From Streptomyces rugosispiralis (GTDB taxonomy: Bacteria > Actinomycetota > Actinomycetes > Streptomycetales > Streptomycetaceae): a stretch of 64,000 bases of DNA. Position 1 is the stretch's first letter, and every line of letters starts with the position of its first letter. The stretch spans positions 62,001-126,000 of the forward strand of contig NZ_JANIAA010000027.1 of assembly GCF_024505145.1 (NCBI RefSeq), given 5' to 3'. The notes beneath the pieces are model-generated. The model saw nothing but the letters and a program-made list of their open reading frames with translations, was not told where the DNA came from and did not search any database. The translations under genes and the position numbers were made by a program. Positions 25,672 through 34,905 of the stretch are shown here, piece after piece.

Positions 25672-25705
25672 TATGCCGAACTCGGCATAGGTCCGCGTAG
25701 CGGAC
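25656..25705. repeat. Near-perfect 24-base inverted repeat joining two RT genes
   Basis: Left arm 25656-25679 and right arm 25682-25705 match at 21 of 24 positions around an AC loop; two of the differences would be G-U pairs in RNA. The central 20 bases, CTATGCCGAACTCGGCATAG, are perfectly palindromic apart from the loop. The outer part of each arm encodes VRYAD of one reverse transcriptase, so both convergent frames end in the same LCRxRHRSA tail. Confidence 0.85.
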
Positions 25706-26497
25706 GATTCGCCAGTTCGGACGTCCAGCGGAACGGCGACGCCTGCGCAGGGGACTGGTGGCCATCTCCCCGTCCGGCTCCCAGGGCCCGGTCAGATGCT
25801 CGTCGAGCGCCGACAGGGCGATGTTCGCCAGCAGCGGGGAGAGGATGCCGCCCTGCGGGGTGCCAGTGAGAGTGTCCTCGCGGTTGTTGTCCTCGGTGAG
25901 GACGCCGGCCTTGAGGAACGCCTTGACCAGCCGCAACACGCGCTTGTCCTTGACCCGCTCGCGCACCCGGTCCATCAGGGCCGTGTGGTCGATCGAGTCG
26001 AAGCACGCCTCGATGTCCGCGTCCAGGACCCAGCGGTAGCCGTGGGTGCCGTAGAAGTGGATCTCGGCGATCGCGTCGTGTGCCCGCCGCAGGGGCCGGA
26101 AGCCGTAGGAGACCGGCTTGAACTCGGCCTCGAAGATCGGCTCCAGCACCAGCTTGAGGGCTGCCTGGACCACGCGGTCGGTGATGGTCGGAATGCCAAG
26201 CCTTCTGACCTTGCCCGAACCGCCCGGCTTGGGGATCTTGCGCTCGCGCACCGGCAGCGGGCGGAACTCACCCGATTTAAGTACGTGGCGAAGATCCTCC
26301 AGGAACCCGTAGGGGCCAATCTCTTGCTCGACGTTGACGGCGGTGAGGCCGTCCGCTCCGGGCGTTTTGGCCCCCTTGTTTCCCGCGACCCGTTCGAACG
26401 CCACCAGGAGCGTCGCCGGGTCGCACACGAGGTTGAACAGATCGTCGAACCTGCGGCCTTCGTCGGCCGCGGCCCAACGGTGAAGTTTGGCCTGCAT
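25661..26497 (-). pseudogene. Group II intron reverse transcriptase, truncated at YADD (minus strand)
   Basis: A 278-codon frame from ATG 26497 with the intron-protein motifs KTPGADGLTAVN, KPGGSGKVRRLGIPTITDRV, SYGFRPLRRAHDAIAEI, RWVLDADIEACFDSIDH, GTPQGGILSPLLANIALS and RIVRYAD. It ends at the first Asp of YADD followed by the palindromic tail LCRVRHRSA. The second catalytic Asp, the maturase and endonuclease domains and the intron 3' end are missing. A family-typical upstream start at about 26566 reads ATA instead of ATG after a GAGGAGG site. It represents a different intron lineage from the plus-strand relic. Confidence 0.85.
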
Positions 26498-27159
26498 CTC
26501 CGATACCCGCTGGTGAGACCCCGTCGGGGCCTCCGGTGCACCGCTGTTCAGCAGTGCTTCTTTCGGTATTGCAGCCTCCTCTCTTCTCGATTCCGCTGCC
26601 GCCCTTCCCCATGTGCCAGGCTCTCCCCGGCCCGGAGTACTACGGCGGCTCCGCCCCGTCCCGGCCCGTTCGGCCGACGGTGGGCCCAGCCTGCAACCGC
26701 GCTGGAGGCGTTGCCGCAGATCAGGACCGGAACGGTTCCCGTGTTCACGTGTTGTTCGATCGACGGATTAGGAGCCCGTCTATACCCCCGCAGCATCGCC
26801 ACGACTACCCCGCAGCACTTCGCCGTGGCCTCCCCGGCCGACGCATAGCAACCGACCGGGAAGTTCCCCGCCCCCATAGCAAGGCAGGGACGCACCGCAA
26901 CCAGCCCAGATCCGCCAGGTTCGAGCTGGTGACGAGTAAGGAGGCGCCAACGCCGGTTCCTCGCGTACTCCTTTCCGTCTCGCTTGCCGGACCCGCACCA
27001 TCTGGCAGTGCTGATACGTCCCGGCTTTGCCAGGGCCGCTTGCCACCCTCCCCGGCACCTCCCGGGTCGGGCTGCCCTCAGCTTCAACCGCCCTGCTGCG
27101 ACGGGACGGCGGTGGCGTCCTTTCACCGCCACTCGAACAACTCGCGCTTCACGGCGCAC
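25682..27159 (-). mobile_element. Group II intron, 5' half retained
   Basis: On the minus strand the element begins GTGCGCCGTGAAGCGCGAG at 27159, fitting the GUGYG start of group II introns. The 650 bases before the reverse transcriptase frame are rich in self-complementary blocks, as expected for ribozyme domains I-III. The insertion lies 12 bases after the stop of the IS110 transposase. Everything beyond the RT YADD motif (rest of the protein, domains V and VI) is lost at the palindromic junction, so it cannot splice. Confidence 0.75.
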
Positions 27160-27171
27160 CTATGTCTTTCG

Positions 27172-28233
27172 TCAAGCGAGGCGTGGGGTTCGGGGTTCGT
27201 AGAAGGTGCCGTCGCCGACGGTGACCAGCAAGGTGGCGGCGGTCCTGACCGCGCCCCCCGGAAGCGAGGTCAGGACCGCGGAAAGTGGGCGAGCCTCCAG
27301 CAGGGCCGCAATCTGCGCTTCCAGAGCTCGGCGCTGTTCGTGAACAGCGGCGAGCGAGCGGGCCAGCGACGGGATGATGACGTCGAGGGTGCCCATGCCG
27401 GGAACGACGACCGTCTGCTCGTCGAGCGCGTCGAAGACCTCGTCGATCAGCCGCTGTGCCATGCGCGGGGCCTTGGGCCGGATCACCTCAACCAGCCTGC
27501 GTCGACCGGCTTTTCGCAGCGCGGCCGGGGATCCGTAGCGTTCCAGCAGCCAGGTCACGGCCTGGTGGTCCAGGCGTGGGCCGAGGACGCGTTCCAGGCT
27601 CGGGTGGAACTGGGTGAGCAGGCCGCGGATCCGGTTGGAGGTGCGGGTGGCCTCGGCCGCCAGGTCTTGGTCGAAGCCGACCAGAACGGTCAGCTCGGCG
27701 GTGATCTCGTCGGTCAGCTCCAGCGAGCGCAGGGTGTGGGGCATGGTGCGGGCCGCGTCGGCGATCACGGCCGCGTCCTTCGCGTCGCTCTTCGCCTCGC
27801 CCGGGTAGAGGTTGGCGATCCGCCGCATGGCAAGTCCCGGCAGGTAGGCGACCTTGCGGCCCGCATCCCGGGCCACCGTCAGCGGCAGAGCGCCGATCGA
27901 GGCGGGCTGGTCCACGATCACCAGGACGGTGCCGAACTTCGCGGCGAGTTTGTCGAAGACGGCCCGCAGCTTGGGCTCGCTGTTGGGCAGCTGCTTGTCG
28001 AAGACCTTCTTGCCGGCCGGGGTGAGCCCGTGCCCGTGATGGGCGCTCTTGCCGACGTCCAGGCCGAGGAAGACGCCCACGTCGTCGATGCCGTACGACC
28101 CGTCCTCCCAAACAGGGCTCGTGCGGTGCCGGCCGGGGTGGTAGTGCCGTACGCGCGCATCCAGGTTATGCAGACCTGCCACCCGCGAGATGCCGGGCAT
28201 TGCGCCAGGCCGGGCGGTGATCGGACCTCTCAT
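27172..28233 (-). pseudogene. IS110-family transposase with internal deletion
   Basis: From ATG 28233 the protein has the DEDD catalytic N-terminus: GLDVGKSAHHGH, VIVDQPASIGAL and AKSDAKDAAVIAD. Normally a Transposase_20 domain with a catalytic Ser follows VRTAATLLVxVGDG. Here the text jumps from TLLVTVGDG directly to GTFYEPRTPRLA, which is the extreme C-terminus of these proteins, so about 90 residues are lost across a GDG microhomology. The product is about 353 residues and almost certainly inactive. A group II intron sits directly downstream. Confidence 0.8.
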
Positions 28234-28308
28234 CAGCGTCTCCAACGGCACCTCCCAGGCCCGGTGACACCACGCCCCAGGTCATCCGTTCGACAAGGGG
28301 GAACAGCC

Positions 28309-30143
28309 ATGCCGGGCCCGGAGGCCAGCGGCCCTCTTGCAGGACCGCGAAAAAGTTGACGGGGGAGAGCCGCGAGCACGTCTGGACGATCTCGCTCGCG
28401 CCGCTCAAGGACCGGACGGGCCGCGTGTACGGCGTGTGCTTCGCCGCGTACGGTACGACCCGTGATACCAGGCCCTGGAACGGTTGCTGCTGCTGAACGA
28501 GGCGGGGAAGCGCATCGGCTCCACCCTGGACCTCGCGCAGGTCGCCCATGAACTTGCCGACGTGGCTGTCGCCCGGGTCGCCGATTTCGTCGGCGTCGAC
28601 CTGCTCACCTTTCTCGACCGGGGTGAGGAACCCCCCTCGGGCCCGCTGTCCGGTCCCATCACCATGCGCCGCGGGGCCCATCGCTCCGTCCTCCCCGGAA
28701 CTCCGGAGGCCGTGGTCGACGTGGGCGAACTGGACACCCACCCGGAGTACTCACCGTCGGCCGAATGCCTGGCCGAGGGCCGTGCCATCCTCTACCAGGT
28801 GACCGACGAGCTCATGGTCCGGTGAAGCCCTCGACTCGGTACGGGCCGCCCGGATCCGGGAGTACGGGATCCACTCGGAGCTGGTGGTGCCGATGCGCAC
28901 CCGCGGTGTCACCCTTGGCGTGGTGTTCTTCGCGCGCCACCGGACGCCGGTGCCCTTCGACGAGGACGACCTGTTGCTGGCCGAGGAGATCACGGTCCGA
29001 GCGGCCGTATGCGTGGACAACGCACGCTGCTACAAGCGCGAGCGCATGACGGCCAGGGCTCTGCAGCGCAATCTGCTGCCGCGGGGCCTGCCCGACCTGG
29101 CCGCGGTGGAGGTCCCCTCGCGCTATCTGCCTTCGGAAACCTGGGCCGGCGTGGGCGGCGACTGGTTCGACGTGATCCCGTTTTCCGGCGCTCGCGCCGC
29201 CCTGGTGGTCGGCGATACCGTGAGCCGCGGCGTCGAGGCGTCCGCCACCATGGGGCGGCTGCGCAGCGCCATACGCACCCTGGCCGATATCGATCTGCCG
29301 CCCGGCGAGCTGCTCACCCACCTCGCGGATCTGGTGACCCGGCTGGCGGCCGAGGACGATCCCGAACCTCCCGGGGCCACCGGCGCCACCTGCCTGTACG
29401 CGGTCTACGACCCGGTCTCCCGCCACTGCACGCTCGCCAGCGCCGGCCACCCCCCGCCCGTCGTGGTCACCGCGGACGGCAGTGCCGACATCCTCGACGT
29501 CCCCAACGGCCCGCCACTCGGCCTCGGCACCCTGCCCTTCGAGGCGGTCGGGACCGAACTGTCCGAGGGCAGTGTCCTCGCCCTCTACACCGACGGTCTG
29601 GTCGAGGGCCACGGCCGCGCGATCGACGAGGGATTGGAGGCGCTGTGCGAGGCCCTGGCCCAGCCGGGCCCGTCCCCGGACGCCCTCGGCGACACTGCGG
29701 ACTCTGCTCCCCGCCCGCCCCGAAGACGATGTCGCCCTGCTCCTGGCCCGCGCCCGGGCCCTCGGCCCCGACCGGGTCGCCACCTGGGAGATCCCCCCGG
29801 AACCCGCCGTCGTCTCCCGGATCCGGCAGGAGGTCACCGCCCGACTGATGGACTGGGGACTGTAGAAGCTGGTCCTCACCACCGAGCTGGTCGTCAGCGA
29901 ACTGGTCACCAACGCGATCCGCTACGGCCGCCCGCCCATCCGGCTGCGCCTGATCCGCGACCGCGCGCTCATCTGCGAGGTCTCCGACTTCAGCAGCACG
30001 GCACCGCATCTGCGCCGGGCCCGCGCCCTTGACGAGGGCGGCCGCGGCCTCTTCCTGGTGGCCCAACTCGCCCAGCGCTGGGGCACTCGCCTGGAGGTTC
30101 ATGGCAAGACCATCTGGGCCGAGCAGGACCTCTCCGACGACTG
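28309..30143 (+). pseudogene. PAS-GAF-SpoIIE phosphatase-HATPase gene, multiply broken
   Basis: Pieces of one large signalling protein occur in order: a PAS-domain end (WTISLAPLKDRTGRVYGVCF, about 28385-28460), a GAF domain (LLLLNEAGKRIGSTLDLAQV onward), a SpoIIE/PP2C phosphatase (GGDWFDVIPFSG, VVGDTVSRGVEA, LYTDGLVEG) and an anti-sigma-type ATPase (TTELVVSELVTNAIRYG). The frame shifts near 28470, 28822 and 29690, and a TAG at 29863 interrupts the phosphatase-ATPase linker. The ancestor would have tuned an anti-anti-sigma switch for stress genes. It precedes the stress island below. Confidence 0.8.
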
Positions 30144-30371
30144 AGCCGGGGCCGAGGGCGCCGCCCCACCACCCCTGCCGGCTGCGGTCGCGTTCGAAGT
30201 GCCCGGGTGAGAGCGTGGAGGACAGGGCGACCCGTCTCCCACGGCACGTGCCGCCATCGCAGCGGGCCGCAGGACATGACGGCCTCGCCACCATCCATCC
30301 ACCATCACTGGCGGCCTCGGGCCGGGTGACGGCAGTGGTCGCACGCGTGTGGTGGTGAGCGAGGAGTGATC

Positions 30372-31541
30372 ATGAAAGCAGCTGTATACGAAGGACCACG
30401 GAACGTCGCGGTCGAGGAAAAGCCCGACCCGAGGATCGAGCACCCCTGCGACGCGATCGTCAAAATCACCACCACCAATATCTGCGGCTCCGATCTGCAC
30501 ATGTACGAAGGGCGTACGTCGTTCGAGAAGGGCCGCATCTTCGGGCACGAGAACCTGGGGCAGGTCCTCGAGGTCGGCTCGGCGGTCAGAAAGCTCAAGG
30601 TCGGCATGTATGTGGTGCTGCCGTTCAACATCGCCTGCGGTTTCTGCAAACAGTGCGAGCGCGGCTTGACCAACTACTGCCTGACCATGCAGCCGGAGTC
30701 CTCGGCCGCCGGAGCCGCTTACGGCTTCGCGGACATGGGACCGTACCAGGGCGGCCAGGCCGAGTTCCTGCGCGTGCCGTACGCGGACTTCAACGCGCTG
30801 CGGCTGGGCGAGGACGCGGAAGAGCGCCAGACGGACTACGTGATGCTGGCCGACATCTTCCCCACCGGCTACCACGCCACCGAGATGGCGGGCGTCAAGG
30901 CCGGGGACCAGACCGTCATCTACGGTGCGGGTCCCGTGGGGCTGATGGCGGCCTACTCGGCGGTGATCAAGGGTGCTGGACGGGTGTGGGTGTGCGACTT
31001 CCACACCGATCGGCTGCGCAAGGCCGAGGAGATCGGCGCCATGCCGATCGACATGCGCGAGCAGGACCCGGGCGAGGTCATCAAGGAAGCCACTTTGGGG
31101 CTCGGCGCCGACAACGGCTGCGAGTGCGTCGGCTACCAGGCCCATGACCCGTCGGGCCACGAGGACGCCTCCCGCACGATGAACAGCTTGATCGAGAACG
31201 TCCGCTTCACCGGGTGCATCGGCGTGGTGGGCGTGTTCGTCCCCGAGGACCCGGGCGGCAGGGAAGCCCAGCCCCAGATCGGCGACTTCGAGGCCAAGGG
31301 CAAGGTACCCATCGACTGGGGCAAGCTGTGGTTCAAGGGCCAGAAGATCGGCACCGGTCAGGCGCCGGTGAAGAGATACAACCGCCGGCTGCGCGACCTG
31401 ATCGCCGGGGGCAAGGCCAAGCCCAGCTGGGTGGTCTCCCATGAGCTTCCGCTGGACCAGGCCCCCGACGCCTATGACCACTTCGACCGCCGGGACGAGG
31501 GCTGGACCAAGGTCATCCTGCACCCGGACGGTTCCGGCTGA
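30372..31541 (+). CDS. Glutathione-independent formaldehyde dehydrogenase-like zinc enzyme
   Basis: A 389-residue zinc-dependent MDR enzyme. Catalytic zinc ligands are visible in NICGSDLH and FGHENLGQV, the structural-zinc loop has CGFCKQCERGLTNYC, and the NAD motif is IYGAGPVGLMAAYSA. Length and the long insertions (ASRTMNSLIENVRFTGCIGV, PIDWGKLWFKG) match FdhA-type formaldehyde dismutase/dehydrogenases. GAGGAG precedes ATG 30372; a GTG two codons earlier is an alternative. It opens a same-strand stress/redox island, so detoxification of formaldehyde or a similar aldehyde is likely. Confidence 0.92.
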   Translation: MKAAVYEGPRNVAVEEKPDPRIEHPCDAIVKITTTNICGSDLHMYEGRTSFEKGRIFGHENLGQVLEVGSAVRKLKVGMYVVLPFNIACGFCKQCERGLTNYCLTMQPESSAAGAAYGFADMGPYQGGQAEFLRVPYADFNALRLGEDAEERQTDYVMLADIFPTGYHATEMAGVKAGDQTVIYGAGPVGLMAAYSAVIKGAGRVWVCDFHTDRLRKAEEIGAMPIDMREQDPGEVIKEATLGLGADNGCECVGYQAHDPSGHEDASRTMNSLIENVRFTGCIGVVGVFVPEDPGGREAQPQIGDFEAKGKVPIDWGKLWFKGQKIGTGQAPVKRYNRRLRDLIAGGKAKPSWVVSHELPLDQAPDAYDHFDRRDEGWTKVILHPDGSG

Positions 31542-31611
31542 TCCGGCGGCCGGGCGCCGCTGTCCCGGTGCCCCCCGAAGCCCACGAGGCCGGGGCGCCT
31601 CCTGGCCGCGC

Positions 31612-31830
31612 GAGGGCTATGACCCGGTGTACGGGGCCCGCCCGCTGCGCCGCTCCATCTCCCACGAGGTGGAGACCCTCATCGGGCGCGCCCTGCTGCG
31701 CGGCGACGTCGAGGAGGGCGCCACCGTCAAGGTGGACGGCCGACACGGCGAACTGGTGGTCACCTACGAACAGCCATCGGGCGAGCACGTCGAGGAGCGA
31801 GCCCGGCAGGAAGTCGGAGAGGAGGCGTGA
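31612..31830 (+). pseudogene. ClpB/ClpC-type ATPase C-terminal relic
   Basis: Only the last 72 codons remain: EGYDPVYGARPLRRSISHEV is the typical D2-small-domain motif of Clp/Hsp100 ATPases, followed by ALLRGDVEEGATVKVDGRHG. No start or AAA core exists upstream. The tail runs to TGA 31830, seven bases before the thioredoxin gene. A large deletion next to the formaldehyde dehydrogenase gene is the simplest explanation. Confidence 0.78.
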
Positions 31831-31836
31831 CCGGCC

Positions 31837-32301
31837 ATGCCAAGCCCAACGATCAAAGCCCGGACCATCAAGTGCCCCACCTGCGGACGCGCGAACAAGA
31901 TCCCCGTGGCGGCCGAGGGCGCCCCTCGGTGCGGGAACTGCAAGTCGTCGCTGCCATGGATCGTGGACGCGGACGAGAACGAGTTCGCCGGGGTCGCCGA
32001 GGAGGCGACGCCCCTCGTCGTCGTGGATCTGTGGGCGACTTGGTGCGGGCCCTGTCGGATGGTCAGCCCCGCACTTGAGCAGGTCGCCACGGAGCTGGCG
32101 GGCAAGGTCAAACTCGTCAAGGTCGACATCGACCGCAATCCGCACCTCGCCCAGCGGTTCGAGGTGCAGGCCGTGCCGACCCTGCTCATCCTGGACAAGG
32201 GGGAGCCGGTCGCCCGCCGCGCGGGTGCCGCCCCGGCGGGCACCCTGCGCTCGTGGGTAGAGCAGGTGGCGACGGGCCGGCGGGACAGCGAGAGAGGGTG
32301 A
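31837..32301 (+). CDS. Thioredoxin with N-terminal zinc ribbon (TrxC/Trx2-like)
   Basis: A 154-residue cytosolic thioredoxin. An N-terminal zinc ribbon has paired Cys at 13/16 (KCPTCG) and 32/35 (RCGNCK); the thioredoxin fold has the active site WCGPC at 69-73 and cis-Pro in VQAVPTLLIL. This layout matches the oxidative-stress thioredoxin TrxC. It is followed on the same strand by a zinc-finger gene and a cNMP-binding flavoprotein, with short spacing, suggesting one redox operon. Confidence 0.93.
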   Translation: MPSPTIKARTIKCPTCGRANKIPVAAEGAPRCGNCKSSLPWIVDADENEFAGVAEEATPLVVVDLWATWCGPCRMVSPALEQVATELAGKVKLVKVDIDRNPHLAQRFEVQAVPTLLILDKGEPVARRAGAAPAGTLRSWVEQVATGRRDSERG

Positions 32302-32306
32302 ACGCC

Positions 32307-32510
32307 ATGGCCATCGAACCCGATCCGCATCTGTCGATGGTGCGCCCGGTCTCCCCGCGCAGCCCCGAGGGGTGTGAGGAGTGCCTGCGGCTGGGGTCCC
32401 CCTGGGTGCATCTGCGGCTCTGCCTGACCTGCGGACACGTGGGGTGCTGTGACTCCATGGAGCCGGGCGAGACCTGGCGGTGGTGCTACGCCCACGAGGC
32501 CATGGCCTGA
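32307..32510 (+). CDS. UBP-type zinc finger protein, internally shortened
   Basis: A 67-residue protein starting at ATG 32307 six bases after the thioredoxin stop. It has the UBP-finger Cys pairs CEEC, CLTC and a following C(C) plus the C-terminal EPGETWRWCY pattern. Usual relatives have a His-rich middle (HAxxHxxxTGHP) between the last Cys and the E-P-G-E motif; here GCC is followed at once by DSMEPGE. The in-frame loss removes several metal ligands, so it may no longer bind zinc normally. Its stop overlaps the ATG of the next gene (TGATG). Confidence 0.75.
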   Translation: MAIEPDPHLSMVRPVSPRSPEGCEECLRLGSPWVHLRLCLTCGHVGCCDSMEPGETWRWCYAHEAMA

Positions 32511-34312
32511 TGGCAGGCGGCGACCGGCCCCCCGAGGCCGCTCCCGACGAGGCGGTGTCGTTCGAGACCCCGGATCTGTACGGCGCCTATCCCCGGCTGT
32601 CGCAAGCCCAGATCGCGTTCCTCGCCGAACACGGGGAGCGCTTGCGGGTCGAGCCGGGCCAGGTGCTGGTCCGGGAGGGAGAGCGGTGTGCGGAGTTCCT
32701 GGTCATCCTCATCGGCTCCATCGAGATCGTAGAGGCCCATGGCACCCCCGACGAGCGGGTCCTGAGAGTACATGGGCCGGGGCGCTTCCTCGGCGAGCTG
32801 GGGCTGCTCCAGGGGCAGGTGGCCTTCTACACCGCCCGGGTCCGTGAGCCCGGGGAGGTGCTGTCCCTTCCGATCGACCGGCTGCGGGTGCTGGTCGCCC
32901 GCGATCCGATCCTCGGCGACCTCATCCTCCGCGCTTACCTGGGCCGCCGCGCGCTGCTCGTCGGGGTCGGCGCGGGCTTCCGCATCCTCGGCTCGCGCTA
33001 CTCGCCCGACACCCGGCGGCTGCGCGAGTTCGCGGCCCGCAACCGGCTGCCGCACCGCTGGATCGACCTGGAGGCGGACGAGGAGGCCGAGGCACTGCTG
33101 CGCCGCTTCTCCATCCCCCCGGAAGAGACACCCATCGTCATCTGGCGCGATCAGCGGGTGCTGCGCAACCCCAGCAACGCCGAACTTGCGCGGCTCATCG
33201 GTCTCTCCCTTCCGTCCGTCGAGGAGACCCGCAGCGATTTGATCATCATCGGCTCCGGGCCCGCCGGGCTGGCGGCCGCCGTCTATGGCGCGTCCGAGGG
33301 ACTGACCACGGCCCTCCTGGACGCGATCGCCACGGGCGGCCAGGCGAGCACGTCGTCCCTCATCGAGAACTACTTCGGCTTTCCGAGCGGGATCTCCGGT
33401 TCCGACCTCGCCGAACGAGGCGAACTCCAAGCGCGCAAGTTCGGGGCCCAGGTGTGGGTTCCGGCGGAAGCGGCTTTGCTCAAGCCCGAGGACGACGGCT
33501 ACTACCGCGTCACCTTCGCCGACGGCGGCGATGTGGTGAGCCACACCGTCGTGCTGGCAACGGGCGCCTGGTACCGCAGGCTCGAAGTGCCCGGCATCGA
33601 ACGGGTGGAGGGGACGAGCGTCTACTATGCGGCGACCGTGTACGAGGCACAGCAGTGCAGCGCGGATCCGGTCGCGGTGGTCGGCGGCGGCAACTCCGCG
33701 GGCCAGGCCGTCCTCTTCCTCGCGCAGCGCGTCCCGCGCGTGCATCTGCTGATCCGGGGCCCGGACCTCGGCGCCAAGATGTCCCGCTACCTCGTCGACC
33801 AGATCGAACGCCATCCACGGGTGAATGTGCTGCTGAACAGCGAAGTGCGCGGGGTGGTGGAGGGCGACGATGTCCTGCGGGCCGTCGTGGTGGAGAACAA
33901 CCGCACGGGGGAGCGCCGCAACCTGGTCGTGCGCGCGATGTTCGTCTTCATCGGGACCCGGCCCCGTACGACGTGGCTCGGCGACGTGGTCGCCTTGGAC
34001 GACCGGGGCTTCGTGCTCACCGGCGCCTCGGCGCAGGCCCGCGCGAGTGGCACGGTCTGGGAGGGCCAGGGCCGTACCTGTCTGGGGCTGGAGACCAGCC
34101 TGCCCGGCGTCTTCGCCGCGGGCGACGTGCGCAGCGGCTCCGTCAAGCGGGTGGCCTCCGCCGCCGGCGAAGGGGCGATGGCCATCCACCAGGTCCACGA
34201 GCACCTCGGCCACACCACCGTCGACGTCGCGCGCCACCCCGATGACACAGAAGCTCCGTCCGGCCGGTTCACCGAGCCGGGCGGTGGCCACAACACATCC
34301 CCTGCCCACTAA
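32510..34312 (+). CDS. Cyclic nucleotide-binding FAD oxidoreductase, thioredoxin reductase-like
   Basis: A 600-residue fusion. Residues about 30-150 are a cNMP/CRP-type sensor (EPGQVLVREGERCAEFLVIL, GELGLLQGQ), about 155-245 a glutaredoxin-like module without CxxC, and 250-580 a thioredoxin reductase-like flavoprotein (IIIGSGPAGLAAAVYGASEG, AVVGGGNSAGQAVLFLAQ, GVFAAGDVRSGSVKRVASAA). The redox CxxC of true thioredoxin reductases is replaced by YYAATVYEAQQC. The start overlaps the stop of the zinc finger gene. It probably couples a nucleotide or oxidant signal to NADPH use; its electron acceptor is uncertain. Confidence 0.9.
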   Translation: MAGGDRPPEAAPDEAVSFETPDLYGAYPRLSQAQIAFLAEHGERLRVEPGQVLVREGERCAEFLVILIGSIEIVEAHGTPDERVLRVHGPGRFLGELGLLQGQVAFYTARVREPGEVLSLPIDRLRVLVARDPILGDLILRAYLGRRALLVGVGAGFRILGSRYSPDTRRLREFAARNRLPHRWIDLEADEEAEALLRRFSIPPEETPIVIWRDQRVLRNPSNAELARLIGLSLPSVEETRSDLIIIGSGPAGLAAAVYGASEGLTTALLDAIATGGQASTSSLIENYFGFPSGISGSDLAERGELQARKFGAQVWVPAEAALLKPEDDGYYRVTFADGGDVVSHTVVLATGAWYRRLEVPGIERVEGTSVYYAATVYEAQQCSADPVAVVGGGNSAGQAVLFLAQRVPRVHLLIRGPDLGAKMSRYLVDQIERHPRVNVLLNSEVRGVVEGDDVLRAVVVENNRTGERRNLVVRAMFVFIGTRPRTTWLGDVVALDDRGFVLTGASAQARASGTVWEGQGRTCLGLETSLPGVFAAGDVRSGSVKRVASAAGEGAMAIHQVHEHLGHTTVDVARHPDDTEAPSGRFTEPGGGHNTSPAH

Positions 34313-34334
34313 CCGACACCGGAGGTGACGGACG

Positions 34335-34832
34335 ATGAACATGCCGGTTCGCCGACAGCAGCGAGGCCAGGGAACGGCGGAGCGTCCCAGGGGCTGGGCG
34401 CGCCATCCGCTTCTGGAATTCGACGACCTCATCAACCAGATGGGTGGTCTGCTCGAATCCACGGTCGGAAGCGCGGCTCCCGCCATAGCGGCGTGGACGC
34501 CGTCCGCCGATGTGACCGAAGCCGACGACGCCTATCACATAGAACTCGAGCTCCCCGGCGTGGACCGCAAGGACGTCGACATCGAGATCAATGGTCAGGA
34601 GCTGGCCGTCACGGGAGAGATCAAGGAACAGGAGCGCAAAGGCATCATACGGCACAGCAGTCGCCGTACCGGTCGCTTCGAGTACCGGTTGCTGCTGCCG
34701 AGCGAAGTGAACACCGAAGACGTCACGGCGAGCATGTCCAGCGGCGTGCTCACGATCACCGTCCCCAAGGCGGCGACCGCCAAGCCCCGTCACATCGAGA
34801 TAACCGAGAGCAGCGAACGCCAGGGCGGCTGA
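34335..34832 (+). CDS. Hsp20/alpha-crystallin small heat-shock protein
   Basis: A 165-residue holdase chaperone. The alpha-crystallin domain spans about 55-150 (WTPSADVTEADDAYHIELEL, GVDRKDVDIEINGQELAVTG, FEYRLLLPSEVNTEDVTASM, GVLTITVPKA). GGAGGTGA lies six bases upstream of ATG 34335. It is co-directional with the redox genes and belongs to the same stress island. The classical C-terminal IxI motif is represented weakly by IEI. Confidence 0.93.
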   Translation: MNMPVRRQQRGQGTAERPRGWARHPLLEFDDLINQMGGLLESTVGSAAPAIAAWTPSADVTEADDAYHIELELPGVDRKDVDIEINGQELAVTGEIKEQERKGIIRHSSRRTGRFEYRLLLPSEVNTEDVTASMSSGVLTITVPKAATAKPRHIEITESSERQGG

Positions 34833-34905
34833 GACCGCCGGGATCCGGCTCTCCCCGCGGCGGCCCCGCTCCGCCGGGTGCCGCCGCGGGCATCGGAAGG
34901 ACTAC

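Noticed and set aside
26548..27159. 203-codon minus-strand frame before the intron RT
   Set aside because: Its DNA fits the structured 5' domains of the group II intron, so the frame is a by-product of ribozyme sequence.
26536..28359. 607-codon plus-strand frame
   Set aside because: It is antisense to intron RNA and the IS110 transposase and ends in the start of the SpoIIE relic; no motifs.
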